A stretch of 27,113 bases of DNA from an uncultured Eubacteriales bacterium (GTDB lineage: Bacteria > Bacillota > Clostridia > Christensenellales > Aristaeellaceae): contig UQEF01000036.1 in assembly GCA_900540045.1 (NCBI GenBank), positions 1-27,113 of the forward strand, in the 5' to 3' direction. This document shows, piece by piece, positions 1 to 7,063 of this stretch. A program made the position numbers and the translations under genes. The stretch's first letter is position 1. The number at the start of each line of letters is the position of its first letter. Below the pieces are notes generated by a model. The model made no database searches, was not told the DNA's origin, and worked only from the letters and a program-made list of their open reading frames with translations.

Positions 1-172
1 CGGTCCGCGGGACCGGTCGCCGGATCATCCGCCGGATCATCCGCCGGGTCATCCGCCGGGTCATCCGCCGGGTCATCCGCCGGGGCGTCCGCCGGAAGGA
101 CCCCCTGCAGCCCTGACCCATTACGAGATCCCGGACGGTATCGAGGTGAAGAAACGGGATGATGCTCAATGA
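1..172 (+). CDS. C-terminal tail of an upstream gene (partial), Pro/His-rich
   Basis: An open frame enters from the left edge (first full codon at 2) and stops at TGA 170-172. The visible 56 residues are low complexity: repeated DHPP/GHPP/GRPP/EGPP tetrapeptides, followed by a more ordinary end reading THYEIPDGIEVKKRDDAQ. The frame overlaps the rodA start by 14 bases, so the two genes are probably cotranscribed and translationally coupled. Genes upstream of rodA in Clostridia are often mrdA (PBP2) or minCDE, so an extended tail of a cell-wall or division protein is plausible, but the visible part carries no family motif. Absence of stops plus the tight junction with rodA support it as coding. 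Confidence 0.55.
   Translation, partial: GPRDRSPDHPPDHPPGHPPGHPPGHPPGRPPEGPPAALTHYEIPDGIEVKKRDDAQ
23..106 (+). repeat. 12-bp tandem repeat encoding HPP tetrapeptides
   Basis: Six consecutive 12-bp units at 23-94 follow the pattern GRTCATCCGCCG, the first four differing from each other at one base; the sixth carries GGGCGTCCGCCG. A seventh, degenerate unit (95-106) keeps the tetrapeptide period (EGPP). Because the period is a multiple of three, copy-number change would lengthen or shorten the protein tail without a frameshift. Confidence 0.9.
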
Positions 173-1358
173 ATCGCGCCGGTCGAGGGCGCATTTTGAC
201 CTGCCGCTGGCCCTGATGGTCTTCGGACTGGCCGGCTTCGGGGTGCTGTCCGTGGCCGTGGCCACGTTCAGCACGTCCTCCGAGGTGGAGGGCACGCTGC
301 TCAACTACATCGTCGCCTCCTACTACGGGATGCGTCAGGCCATCTTTTTCCTGATTTCCCCGGTGGTGGTGGGCGTGATTACCTATTTCCCCTACGAGTT
401 CATCCGCAGGCGAAGCACGCTGTTCTATTACGTGGCGTGCGGGCTGCTGCTGGTCGCTCTGGGCGGTCAGGCCGCGGGCGTGAAGGCCTGGATCGACGTG
501 CTGTGGGGCTACACGATCCAGCCCTCCGAATTTGTGAAGCTGGCCTGCATCATCGTTACCGCCAAATACCTTGAAACCGAAACCGATCCCATGGGCAACC
601 TGCGCGGCGCGGCCAAGGTCGCCGTGCTGATGGGCATCCCCTGGGCCCTCACGCTGGCCCAGGGCGAGATGGGCAGCGTGCTGGTGATGATCTTCCTCTT
701 CGGAGTGATGATGTACTTCGGCGGCATGCGCCTCAAGCTCATGGGAGGCGCCATCGCCCTGGGCGTCGCCGCCCTCGCGCTGCTCTACGGCTACCTGATG
801 GCCACAGGGTCCGATAACTACCGTCTGGAACGCATCCTCAGCTTCATCGACCCCACGCTGGTGGATGAAAGCGCCGTCTATCAGGTGACCAACTCCAAAA
901 TCGCCATCGGCTCCGGCGGGCTGAGCGGACGCGGGATGTTCGTGCAGGGCGCGTTCAGCCAGCTGGATTACGTGCCCGAGGACTGGACCGACTTCATTTT
1001 CTCCACCATCGGCGAGGCCTTCGGGTTCGTGGGCTGCGCGCTGGTGATTCTGGTCTACCTGCTCATCATCCTGCGCATGCTCTATCTGGCGCGGTACACC
1101 ATGGACCGCTTCGGGCAGATGGTCATCATCGGCGTGATGGCCATGCTGCTGTTCCACGTGTTTGAAAACGCGGGCATGACCACCGGCCTCATGCCCGTGA
1201 CCGGCATCCCCCTGCCCTTCCTCAGCTATGGAGGCAGCAATCTGGTGACCAACATGGCCGGCATCGGCCTGGTGCTCAACGTGATCAAAAACCGCAGCGT
1301 CACCATGATGCCCGGCATCGCGCCTCAGACCATGAGCGCGCGCAAGTGGATGAAGTGA
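159..1358 (+). CDS. rodA: SEDS-family peptidoglycan glycosyltransferase RodA (FtsW/RodA/SpoVE)
   Basis: A 399-residue polytopic membrane protein of the SEDS family, which polymerises lipid II into glycan strands together with a class B penicillin-binding protein. About ten hydrophobic segments are visible. The family hallmarks are present: VPEDWTDFIF at residues 272-281, containing the conserved Asp of the TDFIF motif (D278), and LPFLSYGGS at 352-360 near the C-terminus. Length is normal for RodA (about 390-400). ATG 159 is preceded by GAGGTG at 143-148; ATG 162 is an equivalent alternative. The gene overlaps the preceding frame by 14 bases, fitting a morphogenesis operon. RodA rather than FtsW is preferred because of the short N-terminus and operon-like position, but sequence alone does not exclude FtsW or SpoVE. 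Confidence 0.9.
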   Translation: MMLNESRRSRAHFDLPLALMVFGLAGFGVLSVAVATFSTSSEVEGTLLNYIVASYYGMRQAIFFLISPVVVGVITYFPYEFIRRRSTLFYYVACGLLLVALGGQAAGVKAWIDVLWGYTIQPSEFVKLACIIVTAKYLETETDPMGNLRGAAKVAVLMGIPWALTLAQGEMGSVLVMIFLFGVMMYFGGMRLKLMGGAIALGVAALALLYGYLMATGSDNYRLERILSFIDPTLVDESAVYQVTNSKIAIGSGGLSGRGMFVQGAFSQLDYVPEDWTDFIFSTIGEAFGFVGCALVILVYLLIILRMLYLARYTMDRFGQMVIIGVMAMLLFHVFENAGMTTGLMPVTGIPLPFLSYGGSNLVTNMAGIGLVLNVIKNRSVTMMPGIAPQTMSARKWMK

Positions 1359-1390
1359 CGTCAATATAACGATTTTTAGGAGGCGAAACC

Positions 1391-1987
1391 ATGAAGAAAC
1401 GGAATCGGGCGCGCGGGCGCGCAAAGGCGGGACTGGCACTGGCACTGGCGTTGGCGTGCGCGCTCGCGGGCGCGGCCATGGCCGCGGAGGCGGACGCGGA
1501 GGCCGTCGCCGGGGCGGCGGACGGCCCGCAGGAGGCGTTCATGCAGGCGGCGCTGGAGGAGGCCTACGCCGGCATCGAGGCCGGGGACGGCGGACCGTTC
1601 GGGACGGTGATCGTCAAGGACGGCGAGATCGTCGGGCGCGGGCACAACCGCGTGGTGGTCAATCAGGACCCCACCTGCCACGGCGAGATGGAGGCCATCC
1701 GGGACGCGTGCAGGAACCTGGGCACCTTTGACCTGTCGGGATGCGAGCTCTACACCACCGCCGAGCCCTGCCCCATGTGCCTGGGGGCCACGCTGTGGGC
1801 CAACATCCCCGTGGTGTACTACGGCTGCACGCGCGAGGACTCGGACGGGATCGGGTTCCGGGACGAGGTATTCTACGAGTATCTGGCGGGGGAAAACGAC
1901 CTGCTGAGGGTGAGCGAGTTCGAGCGGGACAGCTGCCTTGAGCTGTTTGAGGCATATACGGAGATCGAGGGAAAAACGGAGTACTGA
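1391..1987 (+). CDS. Nucleoside/guanine deaminase-like protein with N-terminal export signal
   Basis: A zinc-dependent deaminase of the CMP/dCMP-guanine deaminase fold. The core (about residues 48-175) resembles Bacillus guanine deaminase throughout: GGPFGTVIVKDG, then the zinc ligands and proton shuttle in HGE (H97, E99) and PCPMC (C127, C130). Unlike ordinary cytosolic family members it starts with a basic stretch, a hydrophobic Ala/Leu run (residues 13-31) and an AMA signal-peptidase-like site, then a loose Ala/Glu linker. This predicts secretion or membrane tethering; C23 in ALAC is a poor lipobox. ATG 1391 has AGGAGG at 1378-1383. A second AGGAGG at 1530-1535 lies 5 bases before ATG 1541 (M51), which would give a cytosolic 148-residue enzyme. 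Substrate (guanine, cytosine, nucleoside) cannot be assigned. Confidence 0.85.
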   Translation: MKKRNRARGRAKAGLALALALACALAGAAMAAEADAEAVAGAADGPQEAFMQAALEEAYAGIEAGDGGPFGTVIVKDGEIVGRGHNRVVVNQDPTCHGEMEAIRDACRNLGTFDLSGCELYTTAEPCPMCLGATLWANIPVVYYGCTREDSDGIGFRDEVFYEYLAGENDLLRVSEFERDSCLELFEAYTEIEGKTEY

Positions 1988-2002
1988 CGTGAACCTGTTG
2001 GA

Positions 2003-2070
2003 GAACCCGCCGGGGCCGGAAGGCCCGGCGGGTTCAGTGTGTCGAAAAGTCCGCCTATGGCGGCTTTTTT
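2003..2070 (+). terminator. Double hairpin ending the deaminase transcript
   Basis: Two consecutive hairpins follow the stop codon at 1985-1987. The first (2003-2035) is a GC-rich stem of about 14 bp with a GGAA loop and no T-run. The second (2045-2070) pairs AAAAG-CCGCC with GGCGGCTTTT around a short TAT loop and runs directly into six T residues, a standard intrinsic terminator. Confidence 0.8.
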
Positions 2071-2641
2071 CGTAAGAACACGTTTTCCCTCCCCGTCAAT
2101 CCCGGCGTTCTGCGCGCCGGCCGCGCGCAGCTCTTGTATCTGCTCACGCCTGCGGGTCGCTTTGCGCTTCGCCCAAGCGCCCGCGGGGCTGACGCTTCCC
2201 TTCGGCGCCCTGGGCGCGGGCGGGGAAGCGTGCAGGAAAACCCTGCTTTGCAAGACATCCCAACCCACCGCGCGGGCCGGCGAGGCAGGCAGCCCGCTGG
2301 AGGCAGGCAGACTCTCACGCGCGAGCGCGGGAGGCCTTCGTGAACTCTTCGATCCGGCGAAGGCGCGGGGCATTCGGGTTTCACCGCGGGATGCGGCCCT
2401 CCGAACCGTCCCAAAGGGGTTTCTGGCAGCCGGAGGAGACGGCTGCATCATAATCGACAAAAGAATCATGCACAGAAATCGGCCCTCCAATGAAGCCCAA
2501 CGGCTTCTTTGAAGGGCCGATTCGCCTTGTTATCCGGTTTTTTGCGCAAGCGGTTCCTGCCTTTTCAGCAACGCGCGCCCGCCGGCAAACTCAATGGGAA
2601 AAGGGAAATTCTCCATGCTCCCAAAGCGGGTGAACGTTGTG
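2071..2641. other. GC-rich stretch without a recognisable gene
   Basis: About 570 bases between the deaminase terminator and the island border. Open frames exist on both strands (for example 2039-2512 plus, 1873-2490 minus), but their translations are low-complexity, Arg/Ala/Pro-rich, lack a ribosome binding site and match no family I know, so I do not call them genes. Several inverted repeats are present, such as GCAGCCG/CGGCTGC around 2427-2447 and CCTTCG/CGAAGG around 2335-2362. If the island inserted behind guaA, this would be the former downstream flank of guaA. Confidence 0.5.
2477..2522 (-). terminator. Long hairpin, possible ancestral guaA terminator
   Basis: AATCGGCCCT (2477-2486) pairs with AGGGCCGATT (2513-2522), and an inner GAAGCC/GGCTTC stem closes on a CAAC loop. 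On the minus strand a T-rich stretch follows only loosely (TGATTCTTTT), so termination is possible rather than clear. If the island is removed, this hairpin would lie roughly 120-165 bases downstream of the guaA stop. Confidence 0.45.
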
Positions 2642-2658
2642 GGGTCATTCCCACTCGG
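2642..2658. repeat. Left attachment-site-like copy of the guaA 3' end
   Basis: GGGTCATTCCCACTCGG matches 9523-9539 (GGGTTATTCCCACTCGA) at 15 of 17 positions. Read on the minus strand it ends ...EWE-stop, just as GuaA does; the differences are a synonymous stop (TGA versus TAA) and the next base inward. It is adjacent to the sharp change from GC-rich to AT-rich sequence at about 2665. Confidence 0.6.
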
Positions 2659-2672
2659 CAAGGTCGCTTGAT

Positions 2673-2744
2673 TTATAAACAAATTAGCTTAGAAATCTGT
2701 CTTTTAAATTCGGTTTTATCCTCCTCATGGAGGACGTTTTTCAT
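2673..2744 (-). pseudogene. Possible N-terminal scrap of an AlbA_2 (Schlafen-like) gene
   Basis: A 23-codon frame starts at ATG 2744 and reads MKNVLHEEDKTEFKRQISKL before a stop at 2673-2675. The EDKTEFKRQ stretch resembles the start of AlbA_2-domain ATP-binding proteins common on clostridial islands, whose similarity would then be lost at the element border. A TATAAT overlaps the region just upstream (2745-2750), but no ribosome binding site is visible. The match is short, so this is a weak call. Confidence 0.3.
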
Positions 2745-2755
2745 TATAGCACAGT

Positions 2756-2776
2756 TTTCAGTATCACGCCAGTATC
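2756..2776. repeat. Left internal direct repeat, candidate integrase arm site
   Basis: TTTCAGTATCA-CGC-CAGTA (2756-2774) shares 16 of 19 positions, in the same orientation, with 9446-9464 at the other end of the island. Each copy consists of two related 11-bp halves centred on CAGTA. It lies 98 bases inside the left core site, a layout like the arm-type binding sites of tyrosine recombinases. Confidence 0.55.
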
Positions 2777-2856
2777 GCAGACCATCTTGCTATCGTGTAT
2801 TCTTTGCTCCCGGGACCGTTGCTCCTGCCATTCACCCATCGTGCCGTCATTCGTGC

Positions 2857-3840
2857 TTACTTTTTCAGCTGTGCTTCCAGCTCCCGGAAGCTCTCCAGCG
2901 CGCTTTGCAGGTTTTCGATGATGTCTCCTGCCAGCACATCTGGCTCGGGCAGATGATCGAGATCGGCTAGGGATTTATCCTTCATCCAGAAAATATCCAG
3001 GCTGGTCTTGTCCCGTTGCAAGATTTCCTCGACTGGGAATCTTCTGAAGCGCCCGTCCGGGTTGTCCGGGGACCAGGTCTCCGTGCGCTCGTGGCGGTTC
3101 TCAGGGTGATAGCAGCGGACAAAGTCCTCCAGATCGGCATCGGTCATCGGGTGTTGCTTGAGCGTAAAGTGAATGTTGGTTCGGAAGTCATAGACCCAGA
3201 TCTCCTTCGTTTGCATCTGCGGGCTGGCCGGACGCTTGTCGAAGAACAACACATTCGCCTTGACGCCCGGCTTGTAGAATATGCCCGTGGGCAGCCGCAA
3301 AATGGTGTGAAGATCCGTGGTCTCCAACAGCTTTTTGCGGATGGTTTCACCGGCTCCGCCTTCAAACAGCACGTTGTCTGGCACAACCACCGCCGCTTTG
3401 CCCGTCGCGTTCAGAATGGTATTGATATGCTGGATGAAGTTCAGCTGTTTGTTGGAGCTGGTCGTCCAGAAATCCTGGCGGTTGTAAACCAAATCCTCTT
3501 CTTCCTCTTCCCCCTCCTCGTTGGTCATGGTGATGGAGGATTTCTTGCCAAAGGGCGGATTGGTCAGCACATAGTCCACCCGGTAGCCCGGGTCCATCAG
3601 CAGCGCATCCCCTTGCGTCACGGGCACGGTGCCGTAGATGTCGCCGATGTTGTGCAAATACAGATTCATCAGCGCCATTTTGAAAGTTGTGGCCACCAGC
3701 TCGTTGCCATAGAATGTGCTATTTTTCAGGAATTCTTTGGCGTCGCGGTCCAGCGTATAGCGCCCCGGCTGCGTCATGTATTCCTGTGCGGCCAGAAAGA
3801 AGCCGCCCGATCCGCAGCAGGGGTCTAAGACCCTTTCGAC
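2857..3840 (-). pseudogene. hsdM: 5'-truncated type I DNA methyltransferase HsdM (EcoKI-like)
   Basis: The frame encodes the catalytic and C-terminal part of an adenine methyltransferase: motif I DPCCGSGGF, motif IV NPPF, then SNKQLNFIQHI, AAVVVPDNVLFEGGAGE, LRLPTGIFYKPGVKANVLFF and the closing SLDIFWMKDKS...LPEPDVL block, all as in EcoKI HsdM. The N-terminal helical domain (roughly the first 170-200 residues) is absent: similarity begins near 3831, directly after the T-run of a minus-strand terminator. Upstream codons to ATG 3942 translate that terminator and have no ribosome binding site. The C-terminus is intact (stop 2857-2859), but no hsdS follows. It belongs to a different HsdM clade from the one at 7064-8092, so it is a remnant of a second system. 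Confidence 0.85.
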
Positions 3841-3848
3841 TTTGATAC

Positions 3849-3895
3849 AAAAAAGCCCCGGAAATCCCTTGAAAATAAGGGGGGTCCGGGACTTT
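3849..3895 (-). terminator. Intrinsic terminator after hsdR
   Basis: On the minus strand, TCCCGGA pairs with TCCGGGG and an inner CCCTT/AAGGG stem encloses the loop; six T residues follow (complement of A 3849-3854). It sits about 175 bases downstream of the hsdR stop and directly before the broken hsdM remnant, so it probably ends the xis-int-hsdM-hsdR transcript. Confidence 0.75.
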
Positions 3896-4070
3896 TGAGG
3901 TTTGTGTAGGCGTCTGGGATGAGCCCATGAGACTGATGCCATTTAGGTGGTTTCACCATCAAATGATAGCAATACTATCGTTGGAGAGTGGTTTCAATGT
4001 TCTCATATACTTTTGTACACAAAGCAAAGTGTTTTCGCCGATAGTTGAACCATGCAAGCCTGCACAGGCA

Positions 4071-7061
4071 TCAACGCTGGCTTTGATATGGCTTCCCGTC
4101 CTTGTTATAAGTCAAATTGAACACCAAGTCGCTCAGCCATTTCTTGAATTCAGGATTGTCTGTGTACTGCTTGAACAGCTCCATGTTGTCTGCCATGATT
4201 GAGAAGATGACCTTCTGCAGCACTCGATCGCTTTCAGTGCGCGCCTCCTGCTTGTCGCTGTTACGCATGGCATTCTGATACTGTTCGTCACGGCTGACCA
4301 TGCCGGGAATCTCCAGGATCTGGCGGCGGACGTTGTCCGCATCATTCCAGTTGATATTGCCAAACATATCATTGAAATCGGAGAGTATCGCGCTGAGCAG
4401 GTCCATTTCCGGCTCCTGTTTTCCTTTGGCAGTGCTGGTAGGGACAGGACCGACCTCGGCGTCTTCATCGGGAAGAATCAATGAAATGGTTTCCCGCTTC
4501 TCAATGCGATAACTGTCCAGATCAATGGCCTCCAGAATGCCCTGGGCAAAGTCGTCCTCCTGCGGAGAGGGCAGCTTTGGAATCAGCATGTTCAGGAAGA
4601 TTGACAGCTTTTCCCACTCGGGATTGCCATAGGGCAAAATAGCGCTCAGAAAGCCGTAGGTGCGCACAAAACCCTTTGCCGCGCTCTTGAACTTGATCTG
4701 TCTATCCGTTTCAAGCTGCTTATACAGGGCGGCACAGGCATCCAGCACCGGGTCCAGCTGGTCGCGGTCCGCGCCATCCAGATACCGATTCACCAGCTGT
4801 TCCACCTGCTCGTCCGAGTATACCTGGTCTGTCTCCATTTCGGCAATCAGGTCGTACAGCTTGTTTGGGTCGGTCTCACCGGACAACAGCGTGGTCTTGT
4901 AGTACCGGGAGAAAGACTGGATGATGTCGTCCGGATTGTTGAAAAAGTCCAGCACAAAGGTGTTGTACTTCTTCGGACATGCCCGGTTCAGACGGCTGAG
5001 CGTCTGCACCGCCTTGATGTCATAGAGCATCTTGTCCACATACATGGTGTGCAGCAGCGGCTCGTCATAGCCGGTCTGGAACATGTCCGCCACGATGAGA
5101 AAACGATAGGGGTCCTTCTTGAAGGTCTTAGGAATGGCCGCGTCCGAAAAGCCATTCAGTCCAGCAGAGGTGACGGGCGGCTGATGTTCATCCAGCTGCT
5201 TTTCTCCCGAAAAAGCGATGATCGCTTTGTAGGGGCTGCGCCGGTTGGCCAGACACCTGTTCACCGCATGGTAATAATCGATGCAACGCTCGATGCTGCT
5301 GGTGATGATCATGGCCCGGGCCTGGCCGCCGATCTTTCCCTTGGCGATGACCTGATCGTGAAAGTGGCTGACCATCATGTCCGCCTTTTCGGCGATGGTA
5401 AACGACTGGCTTTCCACAAATGCGCGGAGTTTTTTCTGCGCCTTTTTCTTGTCGAACATCGGGTCATCTTCCACGATTTTTTTGAGCCGGTAATAGCTGT
5501 CGATGGGCGTGTAGTATTTGAGCACGTCCAGAATGAAGCCTTCCTCAATGGCCTGCTTCATGGTGTACACGTGGAACGGCCGATGTTGTACCTCGCCCTT
5601 CTCATTGAGAATCGGGTTGCCGTATGCATCGACAACCAGGGTGCCGAAGGTTTCCAGCGTCTTGTTCTTCGGTGTGGCGGTAAAGGCGAAATAGCTGGCG
5701 TTGGTCAGCAGCTTTTTGCCCTCGCACATGGCATTGATCTTGTCCTCGTTGTCCATATCCGGGTCGGCCATGATGGCGGAAAGCGTCATGTTCATTTTGC
5801 CCGCGGTCTTGCCGTTCTGGCTGGAATGTGCTTCATCGATGATGATAGCAAAATGCCGGTCCTTGTGGTCTTCGCTGATCTCGGGCAGCACATACGGGAA
5901 TTTCTCAATGGTGGTGATGATGATGCGGCGTCCATCCTCAATGGCCTTGCGCAGGTCGCCGGAGCTCTGCGCCCAGGCAACCAGCTTGCCAACCTGCGCA
6001 AACTGGCGAATGGTGTCGCGAATCTGCTTGTCCAGAATCACGCGATCGGTGACCACAATGACGGAATCCACCAGCAGATTCCCCTGTGCATCCTCCAGCC
6101 CGGTGAGCTGGTGTGCCAGCCATGCAATCGAGTTGGATTTGCCGCTTCCCGCGCTGTGCTGGATCAGATACCGCTTGCCCACGCCATGAGCCTTGACGTC
6201 CGCCAGCAGGCCTTCCACCGCCATCAGCTGATGATAGCGTGGGAAGATCTGCTTGTACTTTGTTTTCCCGGTCTCCTCGTCCTTTTCCTCGATCAAGGCA
6301 GCGTAGTTTTCAATGATGCGGGAAAGCATCTCCTTGGTGAGGATTCGCTTCCACAGGTAATCCGTCATCAGACCGTCCGGGTTCGGCGGATTGCCTGCGC
6401 CGTCCTTGTATCCCTTGTTGAAGGGCAGGAACCAGCTTTCCTTTCCCAGCAGGCGGGTGCAGAACTTCACCTGCGCATCATCCACCGCAAAGTGAACCAT
6501 GCAGCGCGTGAATTGGAACAGTAGCTCCTTGGGGCTGCGATCATGCTGATACTGATAGACCGCATCATCCACGTTCTGTTTGGTGAGCTGGTTTTTCAGT
6601 TCGAAGGTAATCACCGGCAGGCCATTGATGAAAATGCACAGGTCCAGCGACAGCTTGGTTGCATCAGGGGAGAAGTGCAGCTGGCGCGTGACGCTGAATA
6701 TGTTCTTGGCATACAGCTGCGCGGCGGTAGGGTTGTTCACGCTGGGCGTCATGTAGAACATCACCAGGCTGGCCGGGTAGACCTTGACGCCCTTGCGCAG
6801 CACATCGATGATGCCGCGCTTGGTGATCTCATCCCGCACGCGGGAGAGGAACTGCGCGCGCTTGAGCGGGTGGGTTTCCAGCTGTAACTTTTCCACGGCC
6901 TCCGGCTGGGTGTCCTTCAAAAAGCGGAGGAGGCGCACGGTGTCAAGGGCGTATTCCATGTTGTAGTCATGGCTGTGCCCCTGCTCGTAATGATTCTGCT
7001 CGACAAGCCACTTCACAATCAGGCTTTCGAGGCCGGATTCTTTCGTATTGGTGAAAGGCAA
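4071..7061 (-). CDS. hsdR: Type I restriction enzyme R subunit HsdR
   Basis: The motor and nuclease subunit of a type I restriction enzyme, which translocates and cuts unmodified DNA in complex with HsdM and HsdS. Numbered from GTG 7067, the nuclease motif is D142...E156-L-K158, and the SF2 helicase has Walker A SAGSGKS (305-311), DEAH (411-414), TATP (463-466), motif V ADMFQTGYDEP (660-670) and motif VI QTLSRLNR (688-695). At about 996 residues it is full length with no disabled motif. I prefer TTG 7061: AGGAGG in the last codons of hsdM lies 7 bases away, whereas GTG 7067 is only one base from it. The gene is translationally coupled to the truncated hsdM. Without an hsdS or intact hsdM nearby it is probably inactive unless subunits come from elsewhere. 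Confidence 0.93.
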   Translation of the reverse strand: MPFTNTKESGLESLIVKWLVEQNHYEQGHSHDYNMEYALDTVRLLRFLKDTQPEAVEKLQLETHPLKRAQFLSRVRDEITKRGIIDVLRKGVKVYPASLVMFYMTPSVNNPTAAQLYAKNIFSVTRQLHFSPDATKLSLDLCIFINGLPVITFELKNQLTKQNVDDAVYQYQHDRSPKELLFQFTRCMVHFAVDDAQVKFCTRLLGKESWFLPFNKGYKDGAGNPPNPDGLMTDYLWKRILTKEMLSRIIENYAALIEEKDEETGKTKYKQIFPRYHQLMAVEGLLADVKAHGVGKRYLIQHSAGSGKSNSIAWLAHQLTGLEDAQGNLLVDSVIVVTDRVILDKQIRDTIRQFAQVGKLVAWAQSSGDLRKAIEDGRRIIITTIEKFPYVLPEISEDHKDRHFAIIIDEAHSSQNGKTAGKMNMTLSAIMADPDMDNEDKINAMCEGKKLLTNASYFAFTATPKNKTLETFGTLVVDAYGNPILNEKGEVQHRPFHVYTMKQAIEEGFILDVLKYYTPIDSYYRLKKIVEDDPMFDKKKAQKKLRAFVESQSFTIAEKADMMVSHFHDQVIAKGKIGGQARAMIITSSIERCIDYYHAVNRCLANRRSPYKAIIAFSGEKQLDEHQPPVTSAGLNGFSDAAIPKTFKKDPYRFLIVADMFQTGYDEPLLHTMYVDKMLYDIKAVQTLSRLNRACPKKYNTFVLDFFNNPDDIIQSFSRYYKTTLLSGETDPNKLYDLIAEMETDQVYSDEQVEQLVNRYLDGADRDQLDPVLDACAALYKQLETDRQIKFKSAAKGFVRTYGFLSAILPYGNPEWEKLSIFLNMLIPKLPSPQEDDFAQGILEAIDLDSYRIEKRETISLILPDEDAEVGPVPTSTAKGKQEPEMDLLSAILSDFNDMFGNINWNDADNVRRQILEIPGMVSRDEQYQNAMRNSDKQEARTESDRVLQKVIFSIMADNMELFKQYTDNPEFKKWLSDLVFNLTYNKDGKPYQSQR

Positions 7062-7063
7062 GG

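Noticed and set aside
2039..2512. 157-codon plus-strand frame behind the deaminase
   Set aside because: It begins within the terminator, has no ribosome binding site and reads as low-complexity sequence.
3843..3942. N-terminal 33 codons of the EcoKI-like hsdM frame
   Set aside because: They translate the hsdR terminator and lack similarity to HsdM; treated as accidental read-through of a pseudogene.
5049..6524. 491-codon plus-strand frame inside hsdR
   Set aside because: Antisense shadow of HsdR, whose motifs are complete.
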